A DNA stretch of 64,000 nucleotides, taken from Ciona savignyi (taxonomy: Eukaryota > Chordata > Ascidiacea > Phlebobranchia > Cionidae). The position numbers were made by a program, and so were the translations under genes. Shown piece by piece: positions 33,522 to 45,500 of this stretch. The stretch is taken from positions 47,685 through 111,684 of the forward strand of contig CH003264.1 of the NCBI GenBank assembly GCA_000149265.1, written 5' to 3'. Within the stretch, counting starts at the first letter, position 1; each line of letters begins with the position of its first letter. The notes under the pieces were generated by a model. The model saw only the letters and a program-made list of their open reading frames with translations, searched no databases and was not told the origin of the DNA.

Positions 33522-36500
33522 TTACAAGTTCCAGTTATTCACGGCGAAAGTTTCCGATCTTTTTACGGAATCCACACAAACAAGATCAGGCCTGACGTCA
33601 CTGTACACTAGTTGGGCCGCTAAGATCAAGTCGTCACCGACACAGAAATCTTGCAAACCCGCCCAGTCGGCTCGAATGACGATTCGGTTCTCAACCAAGG
33701 TCAAGATCTGGATCTGACTGTAGGGATATTGGGTCTTGAGATTNNNNNNNNNNNNNNNNNNNNNNNNNNNNNNNNNNNNNNNNNNNNNNNNNNNNNNNNN
33801 NNNNNNNNNNNNNNNNNNNNNNNNNNNNNNNNNNNNNNNNNNNNNNNNNNNNNNNNNNNNNNNNNNNNNNNNNNNNNNNNNNNNNNNNNNNNNNNNNNNN
33901 NNNNNNNNNNNNNNNNNNNNNNNNNNNNNNNNNNNNNNNNNNNNNNNNNNNNNNNNNNNNNNNNNNNNNNNNNNNNNNNNNNNNNNNNNNNNNNNNNNNN
34001 NNNNNNNNNNNNNNNNNNNNNNGCCATGGGGCAAGGCACTAACGGTATTACCTGTTTTCAGTAGATTAATGGGTTCCACCCAATAGTTAAGGTTAACAAT
34101 CCAAAACACACCACTTCAATTACTTGCGGTAACCCGACGAGATATGACGGGGGTTGTGAGTTAAACGTCCCTTGCATTTTCCCACTATATGCCCGTGAAT
34201 GGGTAAACGCAAGGGGGCTATAGTAAAATTGTCGTCATTTTCTAGGTTACCAGGGCAATGACCGTGTGTTGTATATTTTAACGTTGCTGCTCTTTTAGTT
34301 AAGCACTACATTAATCCTCTGGGATGCTGCAACGTTTGTAAGCGATGTATTCCAACGAAAATCCCCTCCAGCTACCAACTAATTTCGATCTAAAAACCTT
34401 TCGGCTATTGGCACACCAATGACGCTCTTACTGAATGAGCAAATCGACTTGACAAAATTAAAACGGTGATAATGGGAAAACGCACGACTCGTTAACACAC
34501 ACGCATTCGCCAGATTGTACCAGCCGTAGGACTAGCAGAGATGTTACAGTGTGCTGTACATGTTTGAGGCGTATTGTTTAAGTGCAGACGATTAATACAC
34601 TGGGTTTAGGACACGTCCGCGATGTGGCTATTTAAAGGAGAAAACCAACTAGTCAGTAGTTGATACGGCCAAATGTTGACGCTCAAACCGATAGATAGGA
34701 TAGAAAAATGCAATAACTCCTGTAATCCGACAATGGGTGCGAGATGATCTAACGATTGCCCTTGTGGTAACGTCACTTGCGTTTTTCCATCCACGTCAAT
34801 GAACATGAATATCCTATCCTACTTGAGCGACATGCTGGCATTTTGTTATTGAAATATTTAAAATTCCCACCCAGAATTCCGATCAATACACGCCACGTCG
34901 TCTATTCCATCTCCATTAATATCTGCTGCATCATGCAAGAGGGTATGCTGGTTAGTATTGCAGAATTCCAAGTCTTTATCCAGCGAGGATCCATGCTGTA
35001 TCCCAAGCTCTGTCCCAGAGAAAAGTTGGCTGCATTGAAATTGACGAGGTTAGCACTGAGTTTTGTCCGACAGATTGGTCTAGTGCAGGGGTTCTTAAAG
35101 TGGGGGCGCGCACCTTGGGGGGCGTGAAAGCTTCTCAAGGGGGGCGCGAGCATGACAGTGACATATTGATAAAAAACAGCTATAAATTAGAGTCAAACCT
35201 CGTATTTCTCGTTAACACTAATCCAATAGATTAATCTGTGACCTAGTCGTTGTCTTCAACAAAGCCTCGAATTAAACGACTACTTTCCCAAAAACAGTTG
35301 CATCCTTCACACTAAGCAGGGTAATGGCAAATAAATTATTGTTCTATTTTTCGTAAATTTGATTTTTAAGTAGGTGAGGCGTGAGCATGAATCACAAATC
35401 ATGAGCATGAATCACAAATCTCAAGGGGGGCGCGACTGAAAAAGTTTAAGAACCACTGGTCTAGTGGTTTAGTGTGTCGCCTTTTAACAGAAAAGGTTGC
35501 AGGTTCGAAACTGGTTGCTAGCTTGTTGGTTGTGTCCTACGGCAAAGCACTAACGAACATTGCCTGAACCCAGCGGATTAAGGGGTTCTACTAAATTGAA
35601 GGAATATGTGAATCATATACAACACACTGCAATAGCTTTAGTAACCCTACGGCGGCGCGATGTGATTTGACGATTGCCCATGTGTTAACCCCCTAAAAAC
35701 CTTTCCGGTTATGGTCCAACAATCTACCATATTACGTAACAATTCATAATACATACATGGAGTTATGTCTCAGGCAAATCATGTCTTTAAAATCATCGCC
35801 GTCAAATTTTCCGATAATTTTTTTCCCATTAAGACACAAGAACGCTGCTTCTTTGTTGTGTAAATCAGCTGCAAGAAAAATTGTAAATATTGGAGCAACT
35901 GTGGGTTCAATAAGCATTCAGGTCGACTGCTGTATTGCAACTGCCCACATGCACAATTTGCCAATATAGGAAAAAACAGGAAAACACATGATCAACAAAA
36001 TAAACCAATTACAACGCGACAGTGAAACGGGAATTTAAAAAGAGCACCACGTCACAAATAAATAGAATTTAAGAAAAAGGCACAGTGGGTGATACGCAAA
36101 CTCAAGGCGCTTCAATATGCTTAATGAACTGTATTAATTTGCTGTTTCTTTGGCATACAACAATATTTTTGCACTTTAATTCCTTTTTCTAATTTTTTGT
36201 ATATGGTCTGTAACTAGAAAGTGTCAACCATGTGTTTAACCACCACTATTTGTAAAACACATGTTGTATGCCATATATTCATGCTACAGGGTCCCTAACC
36301 ACAATTTGTATTTTATACACCGAGTATATAGTTTGTTTCTGCAAGCATAAACGCATGGGTCCCATAGTTAACCAACCAAACTTATTTTCCATGTGCAGTT
36401 AAATAAAAGATAAACATCTAAAATTTACGAACATTTCACCACAAATATTTTAAATTAAAGCTTCTTTTCAAGCGCTGTAGTGAAATAAGGCTAAATTCCC

Positions 36501-39500
36501 AAAACAGCCCGATTTATTTTTTAGTGGTTTCAGGAAATTCCCCTGGGTTTAGTAGATAAGTTTCTGTTTTTATAAGTGACTCATGTTATGAAACAATTCT
36601 TAAAGTTTTAATCTGATTTGTAGACTGCTTATTAGAGATGTCAGTGCGATATGGCATGTCTGTTACAATCGTAACTCAAGAACATATTTTCGTTTTTAAG
36701 GAAATTACCCTAAGTAAATGTTTTCTATTTTTTAAATGGCACAGAGTGTCTAATGGTCTAACATTTCACTGAATCTGATCAAAATTAGAGCAGTCGTTTA
36801 AGCGCTATGCCCCCAAAAGCTAATTTATTAAAAATAAAACGTTTTGGTTTTTAACGTCTTATGGGAATTCCCCTGGATTCATTACCCAAAAATTTGTTTC
36901 TGCATATCTAAACTCATGTTGTCTATAACAAATACCAAAGTTTGATTGCGATTCCATTAATCCTTTTGGTAGATGTCGGGGCGACATGGCATGCTTGTCA
37001 CAATCTTGATTTGAGAACATATCCTATTATTCGGGTATTTCCTAAGGTAATTTTATTATTAGTGTTAAATCTGTGACTTACATTTCATGAAATCTGATTC
37101 AAATTGTAACAGCCGTTCAAGCGCTATGCCCAAAAAAGGCTAATTTTTTAAAAAAAAATAGCGTTTTGGTTTTTAACATCCCAGGGGAATTCCCCTTGAT
37201 TTACTACCCAAAATTTTGGTTTCTGCATATCTAAACCATGTTGTTCAAAAAATGTCCAATTTTTATTGCGATTCCATTACTCCTTCTGGTAGATGTTGAG
37301 GCGACATGGCATGCCTGTCACAATCATGATTTCAGTACAAAATCGAATTTTTTAGGGTATTTCCCTAGGTAATTTTTTTATTTCCCATTTTTCCAAATGG
37401 GACCCATAATTACCGTTTTCTACTCTATGTCCTTAACGAATTCTGTGTGCGGTAAAACGAGCCATACAATCAGGCACTTACCCCACGATGTAAAGTTGCC
37501 AATGACTCTTTTTTGACGTTTCAGGATAATTGTTGTTTTCGAAAGTCTTATGCCGTTGGGAGGTGTTATACCATACTGACAAGTACAGAACCTTTGCCTT
37601 AATTGATAACCTATGTCGCCGTTGGACATCTTCGTGTATTCCTAAATTCGTACAGGAATGGAAAAAGAGTTAACATGGAAGGTCCGGCTGATTAGCTTGG
37701 TGGGTTAGTTCTTTGCCTTTCAGCTGGAAGGTTGTGGGTTTGAAACTGGTTGATAAATAGTCAGTTGTGTCCTTGGAGAAGACATATAGTGGACATTGCA
37801 TAAACCTAGTGGTTTAATGGGCTCTACTAAATTAAAGAAAAGTCCTAATCATACACAAAATACTGCAAAAACTTCAGTAAACTAATGGTGGCATGTGGTA
37901 ATCTGATGAATGCCTGTGTTTTAATGGCTAATCCATGTTCCTATTCACCAAAATAAATATAAATATGCTATCCTAAAACCATTTGTCCTAGCTCCGATAA
38001 CCCAACGATCGACGCGGGGTGATCTGACGATTGCCCGTGTTTAACCTCCTTGGTATATACGGGAATAACATGAATACCTATCTTTACCTATCCTATCCAT
38101 TACAAAAATTTGGTAGTACCCAGTAGAACACTATTTGCAATGAAACTTTGTGGTGATATCTATGTTATACGCACGTGTCCGCCGTTCCCGCTATTCCGTT
38201 CCGGATGTGCATTCATTTTAACTTCCGTTGTTTATATTACTTTTGTATTGGTTACATCAGTTGGTTAAGCTATCGCCCATGTTTATGTTTCATTCTATTA
38301 CAGGCATGTCATTTATTAGTTTAATAAAGCCAGAGTAACTACATTACTCCTCACTGGTCATGTCAATTTATTAAACTAATAAAATAATGGATAAACTTCA
38401 GCTTACAAGACCAAAGGAGCTTACCATTGAGACAACGGCTCCTGACGCCGCCAAAGTGTTCATCTTTTGGTTAAGGACCGTTAAGGATTACATTGCCTAC
38501 CTTGAAGAGGGCAGATGCGAATCATCTACTCCTGTAAACAAGACGAGAGTAATTGTAAGCTGCCTTTCACCATCTGTTTATCCTCTTGTCGAAGATGTTG
38601 AAGAATTTGACGAAATCGTCAAGGTCCTTCAAGCTGCATATGTTATAAAAAAGAACAATGTTTATGCTCGCCATCTTCTTGTCAGCCACCACCAACAAGT
38701 CGGTGAATCAATTGCAGAATATGCTCAGACTTTAAAGTCTTTGGCTAAAGATTGTACCTTTGAGGCTGTGACAGCTCAAGAATACCGAGATCAGCTCACA
38801 AGGGACGCATTCATTAATGGTCTTGCGTCGCCTTTTATTCGACAGAGGATTCTTGAAAAGGATGATATTAATCTCGTACGAGCTATTGAACTTGCTGACA
38901 GTCTGGATAGGGCACAAAAACAAGCTGCGGTAATGGGCCGAGGCTCTTTAACTATTGCCGCTGCGCAACCCGAAAATGAATCTCAGAGGTTGGCAGTTGC
39001 TAAATCGGAAGGAAGGCTAAGGAAGAAATGCTACTTCTGGTGGTGGAAGTATTCATATCAACCGACGCATGTGTCCAGCTCGTGATGCGGTGTGCCACTC
39101 TTGCAATAAACGTGGACATTTTGCAAAAGTCTGTCAATCAAAGACGGCCGAGTATCGGGAATCTTTAGCTTTGGCGGCAGGAGCTTTTGCTTCAAGCAGC
39201 AACGATGGGACATCTAACATTATAGCAGCTGCTCCTCGAGGCCTTGGACCCGCCGTAATAAACGCTACACTAAAAGGACGGAAAGTTGATGTTCTAATTG
39301 ATACAGGTGCGTCAGATAATTTTGTTAATAAACGTACTGCCCAGCAGCTACTGCTAAAAGTAGAAAAGGGTTCTAAGAACATATCTCTCGCTACCAGCGA
39401 AATGGAAACCAAGATTGACGGAAGGGCCAAAGCCGATATTTGTCTTTTAGGGAGACAATATGTGGGTCTCAAACTGGGTGTGATGTCCGACCTCTGTGCG

Positions 39501-42500
39501 GATGTCATTCTTGGACAAAAATTCCTCAGCCGTCATTCGGAAGTAAATTTTAAGTATGGTGGCGCCGAACCCCCGTTGGACATTCCTTGTCATCCAACAC
39601 AACATGTTCTAAACGTTTCTGCTGCCAAACTGCCAGCTCCGCGCATTTTCGAATTTCTGCATTCAGAATGCAGGCCCATAGCATCTAAATCACGTCGATA
39701 CAGTCATGAAGATCGGGCATTTATCAGGTCAGAGACAAAACGTTTAAAAAAATGAAGGCATCATTGAACCGGCTAAATCTCCTTGGAGAGCTCAAGCTCT
39801 GGTTGTAAATCATCATGGTGGAAAAAAGAGACTTTGCATTGATTACTCGGTGACCATTAACAAATTTACTTACTTGGATGCTTACCCCTTGCCGCGCATT
39901 GACGATCTAGTTAACAAGATTGCACAGGATGTTATATACAGCTCACTTGACATGAAGTCTGCATATCACCAGATACCTCTTCACCAAGAGGAAAGGCCAA
40001 TGACTGCGTTTGAAGCAGATGGGCAGCTCTTCCAATACTGTAGACTTCCTTTTGGCGTGACTAATGGCGTAGCGGCTTTCCAAAGAGTCATGGATCAGTT
40101 CATTAGACGCCATGGCCTTAATAAGGTGTATGCATATTTAGACGACTTGACTGTCACTGGTGCCACGGAAGAGGAACACAATCATAACTTACAGGAATTG
40201 CTTAAGGCTGCGGAGGCAGATGGGCTGACTTTTAATTCGGAAAAGTCACACATCGGAGTTAGAAGTATAAACCTGCTCGGTTATCAAGTTTCATCCGGTG
40301 AAGTTCGACCTGATCCCTCTCGCCTTCAACCACTGCTGGATATGCGACCTCCATCCACAGCAAAGGAGCTAAAGAGGGTAAGTGGGCTTTTTGCTTACTA
40401 TGCCAAGTGGATTAACAACTTTTCAGCAAAAGTGCGTCCACTACTGACGGCTACTGAGTTTCCAATTACAGGAGCGGCACTTAATGCTTTCGGTGCTCTC
40501 AAGTCCGATCTAGCGGAGTCCAGCTTAGGGGCAATTAAAGACGACATTCCATTTGAGGTGGAAACCGATGCCTCGGATTTTGCTGTTGCCGCCATTTTGT
40601 CACAGGAGGGACGTCCAGTCGCTTACATGTCTCGCACATTAAATACGTGCGAACGGAATTACCCCGCAGTTGAAAAGGAAGCCTCGGCTATCATCGCGGC
40701 TACGCGGAAGTGGGCTCAATTTCTCAAATGTAGACATTTCACCTTAATTACCGATCAGCGATCTGTTCGCTTTATGTTCGACCAAAAGAATCACGGCAAG
40801 ATAAAGAACACCAAAATACTTGTCTGGCGACTCGAACTCGGTCAGTTTGATTATTCCATTCGCTGGCGACCAGGAAAAAGTAATGTTGCTCCTGATGCTA
40901 TTTCTCGAATATGTGCATCTATGCCTTCTGTCAAGAACTTGACTACTTTACATGAGCAGTTAGGCCATCCCGGATATGCCAGAATGTATCACTTCATACA
41001 CTCACACAACCTTCCATACACTACAGAAGAGGTGAAGTCAATTGGTCAGAGATGTCATATATGCGCGGAGGTAAAACCGCAATATTTTCGACGAAGTCCC
41101 AACGCGATGATAAAAGCTACCAAGCCGTGGGAGCGCATATCCATGGATTTTAAGGGACCAGTTCGCGGCCCCAATCCCTATTTATTGGTGCTAATCGATG
41201 AATTTAGTAGATATCCATTTGTGTTCCCATGTTCATCGATGACTACGAAAACGGTCATTGCATGTTTAAATGAGCTATTCTCCTATTTCGGATTTCCCGC
41301 GTACTTACACAGTGATCGAGGTACTTCCTTTATCAGTCGTGAACTCAAGGTGTTTTTATCAGATCGTGGCATAGCTTCAAGTCATTCAACTCCATATCAC
41401 CCTCAAGGAAACTCTCAATGTGAGCGTGCAAATCAAACGATTTGGAGGACGATCAAGCTTCTCCTGCGCAATCGAGGTTGGCCAGAAGGACGATGGGAGG
41501 ACGTACTGTATGACGCCTTGCATTCGATTCGATCCTTGTTATGTACGAGTATCAACGAGACACCACACGAAAGAATGTTTCAATTTCAAAGGAGAGTTAT
41601 GATGGGCACATCGATGCCATCTTGGTTATTGACCCAAGGTCCTGTTCTTTTACGTCGACATGTTAGAAACAAAGGCGACCCGCTTTGTGATGAAGTGCTG
41701 CTTTTAGATGCAAACACTTCGTACGCTAACATTCGACATCCGAATGGTAGAGAAGACACAGTTTCTACTAGTGATCTTGCACCTTACCCAGAAACTTCGA
41801 TGGAAGTTGTTACACCGTCACCGATGGAAACACCGCAATCATCGCCTAACACCAGTTGTGAGACGACGCCAGACTCTCTCGATCGCAGTCCCGGCGATCA
41901 AGTTGTACTTGATAATTCCGAAGACACAGCATCACAAAACTCGCTGACGAATTCGTCACCTGCTGAACTACGCAGATCAACTCGAACTCGGAAAGCTCCG
42001 GATCGGGTTCGGAGAGTGGATAACCACACTCGTTAAATTGTAAAAACGTAACATGCCACTTAACTGTAATATTTACTTTTATTTTCATGGGGAGATTGTG
42101 GTGATATCTATGTTATACGCACGTGTCCGCCGTTCCCGCTATTCCGTTCCGGATGTGCATTCATTTTAACTCTCCGTTGTTTATATTACTTTTGTATTGG
42201 TTACATCAGTTGGTTAAGCTATCGCCCATGGTTGATGTTTCATTCTATTACAGGCATGTCATTTATTAGTTTAATAAAGCCACATTAACTACATTACTCC
42301 TCACTGGTCATGTCAAACTTCTATATCTCAAAGATGAAAACACTGGATTAAAAATGTGACTGTTTGCACAAAATATTCTGACGAATACTGTTTTTCAATG
42401 ACACCTAGGAATTTTCCTATCTTATGTGTTCATACTTATACCTTATTAACTTAAACTACAGCACTTAGGATCAATGGTTTTTTTAAACCAAAGACTTACC

Positions 42501-45500
42501 CCTTGGCAAATATTTCGTACCACGCTATGCCGCATACACAATCGTTCGCTACGTTGAGTTGCGACACCATTACAAGGATCCGGACAACCCGGATACCAAT
42601 GTGCCCAAGCGGACCACTTGGCTATATCAAATAATTCCTTTCGTTTCTTTCTAATCCTTTTCATTAGTTCTGAAAAAGATACGGCTTAAAGTTAGTTCAT
42701 TGGTTCTGCAAAAGATTTGGCTTAAAGTTAGTTAATAAGTTTTGGAAAAGATAAAGCTTAAAGTTAGTTGATTAGTTCTGTAAAAGATAAAGCTTAAAGT
42801 TAGTTCATTGGTTCTGCAAAAGATTTGGCTTAAAGTTAGTTGATAAGTTTTGGAAAAGATAAAGCTTAAAGTTAGTTGATTAGTTCTGTAAAAGATAAAG
42901 CTTAAAGTTAGTTGATTAGTTCTGTAAAAGATAAGGCTTAAAGTTAGTTGATTAGTTCTGCAAAAGATTTGGCTTAAAGTTAGTTGATTCGTTTTGGAAA
43001 AGATAAGGCTTAAAGACCGTGGTTCAGTAATAGTACGCCAAGCAGTCAAATAAAGGTTTGGATTTCTGTTGCGAGTCAACTATAATCTGTGTCTTTTGGC
43101 CATTGCATAGGGTAGGATATTTATTTTATCCCTGTGAATGGGAAAACGCAAGGGGGTTAGCACACAGGCAATCGTCAATAACCATAATCACAATACCGGA
43201 GTTATTGCAGTCTGTTTAGTACGATTTTCTTTAATTAAATAGAACCCACTATTTAACTAGGTTCAGATAATGTCTGCTAAATGCCTTACCCAAATACACA
43301 ACCAGCTAGCTAGCCACCATTTCGAACCTGCATCCCTTCGACTAAAAGGTTAGACACTAACTGACTAAGCTAATTGGTTGCACATCAGTGGATTAAACAT
43401 AAAAAAGTAGCCTAGCAATTCATAAACAATACAGTTCAACAGTTTCGATACCCCAATAGGGATGTACATGGTGTAAATCAGTGCTCAACAACCAGTATAC
43501 CAACTCACGGCAACTATTAGATCACCTTGTTCCCACCATCATGTTATCGAATATATTGCAGTGTGTTGTGTATAATTCAGATACTACTTTAATTTGGTTT
43601 AAAAAATTTGGTTTTAGACCGTTAAGTGTCCAGCCCAGGACACAACCAAGGGATTAGTTTCGAATCTGCAACCCTTTAGCTAAAAGTCTACACACTAAGC
43701 CCAATAAAGTATAAAGTTAGACAAATTGTGTAACATAATTAATGATTTAGTATCAAAATAAAAATAATTGGGCCAGGTTTCCGAAGGGTTCTGTGTTGGC
43801 ACAGAAGAAACCACCCACTGTCCTGACTATAGATAAAATGACATAACGTTGCAGTAACAGCTGTATAATAAGAACCGAATCGATTAGCCAAGAACACTGT
43901 AATGATGCCTTACTTAAACTTGCACTGAATTTTACTTTATTCAAAGTTTAAACAAACTTTTAACTTAACTTGGCGCTGTAACACAAGTAATTTAGGAACT
44001 AACAAAATAAATGTACTGTCGTGGAAAATACAAGTAAAGGCTAAATTAAAGTACAGAACTGAATTTAAACCCACTATAATAAAACAATTAACGAAAAACA
44101 TGCGCGCCAGACTGATTAAGTGATGCCATAATAAAATACCATTTCAAAACTTATTCATAGGGGTGGGTTTTACCCATTTTTAACTCTAAATGGATATCAC
44201 AGGTACTAAAAATTCCTTTTGGTTTTAAACACAGTTAAATTACCTGACACAGGACAGTGGACCTTCTGGTTACAATAAGTCCAATCATAAAGAAGAGGAT
44301 GAAATAACCAAGCTTCAGGGCACAATTGTCGTGGTTGTGATATGCAATTTCGTCTTCTGTTAAAATGGCACAGGAAGTTATATCAATTTGGTTAAAATAA
44401 TTTCCAAGCATATTTGCAGTCTGTGGGCTGCAAAAAACTTTGTTGGTTCAGTAAAGACGCTTAAATTACATTGTGTTAATTCAGCAGATTTTCAATTCAC
44501 GGGAATAAACATAAATATTCTATTCTATTTTACTTTATATATATGATGTCGGTGTAATATCCCGGATTTAAGTGTATCAAACAGGGTCTTATTTATTTTT
44601 TATGAAAGTATAAGACGCTCGTTTTTTTCACTGGATGCTTATTTTCTTAAGTTAATCCGTCCATTGAGTTAGTATGTATGTTTCAGAATTATCGGTTGAG
44701 ATGTATATGACGTGTTTTGGCCCCACAATTTGGTAAGTATTGTTTGTATTTTTAAATTGGGTAAACTTGTGATTATTTAATTATGCATGTATATTTTTTA
44801 GAAAACGTTATTTACAAGACCTTTTGTTCATACTATTGATGTGTCAATTTCGAATAAATTCATGAAGTTTTGGACAATGACGCGTTATTTCAAACTCCAA
44901 TTAAGAGACGCTCTCTAAGTATACTGCAACTTTCCACTAAGTCAGGTGCTATGACTAGGACTAGGAACCCGCATCTAGTCGGGAAGGTATACCATATATT
45001 GCAATATTCGTCGACTAATGGTTTTCTTTATCTCACTTTACAGATTTTTTTTTAAATAAGTACAAGTGTGATACAATACTTCAATTTGAAAGTTATGGGT
45101 CCCTTTGGAAAAAAATGGGACAGATATTGTTTTTGAACATTTTTTTTTTCTACGTCAAACGCTTGACAGGCATGCCATGTCGCTCCGACATCTAACAGAA
45201 GGAATAATGGAATCGTAATAAAACTTAGTCAGTTGTTAAACAACATGGTCTATATATGCAGAAACCAAAATTTTGATTTATAAATCCAGAGGAATTCCCC
45301 TGGGACGTTCAAACCCAAAACGGTATTTTTTCCCAAAATATTAGCTTTTTGGTTATATTGCTTGAACGACTGCTTGCAATTATAATTAGATTAGGTGGAA
45401 TGTAAGTGCATTAGTTACTGATTTAATACTTAGAAGAAATAAAAAAATTAACTAGGGAAATACCCTAAAAAATAAGATTTTGTTCTCAAATCATGATTGT

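Larger units (their letters stand above)
38149..42315 (+). mobile_element. Ty3/gypsy LTR retrotransposon, nearly intact
   Basis: A 4167-bp element with LTRs at 38149-38365 and 42097-42315, both TG..CA, flanked by a 5-bp target duplication AACTT (38144-38148 and 42316-42320). The LTRs differ by about three substitutions and two single-base indels, so the insertion is young. Gag, protease, reverse transcriptase, RNase H and integrase are in Ty3/gypsy order with no env. The coding region is split over three frames by two +1 shifts. The element lies in intron 12 of the astacin gene in the opposite transcriptional direction. It may correspond to the gypsy-like class already known from Ciona, not verified. 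Confidence 0.95.

Noticed and set aside
33522-34109. Long open frames spanning the N run, on both strands
   Set aside because: Most of each is untranslated N. Only the 33522-33717 part is supported, as the last exon of the metalloprotease gene.
39743-39756. Programmed -1 frameshift at TTTAAAA before reverse transcriptase
   Set aside because: The sequence is a permitted slippery heptamer, but a -1 slip leads to the wrong frame; reverse transcriptase is in the +1 frame. A one-base indel in the A run is simpler.
42732-43079. Repetitive 115-residue open frame with 13-residue repeats
   Set aside because: It arises from the 39-bp tandem array, whose unit is a multiple of three. The frame differs from that of the neighbouring exon and no splice sites support it.
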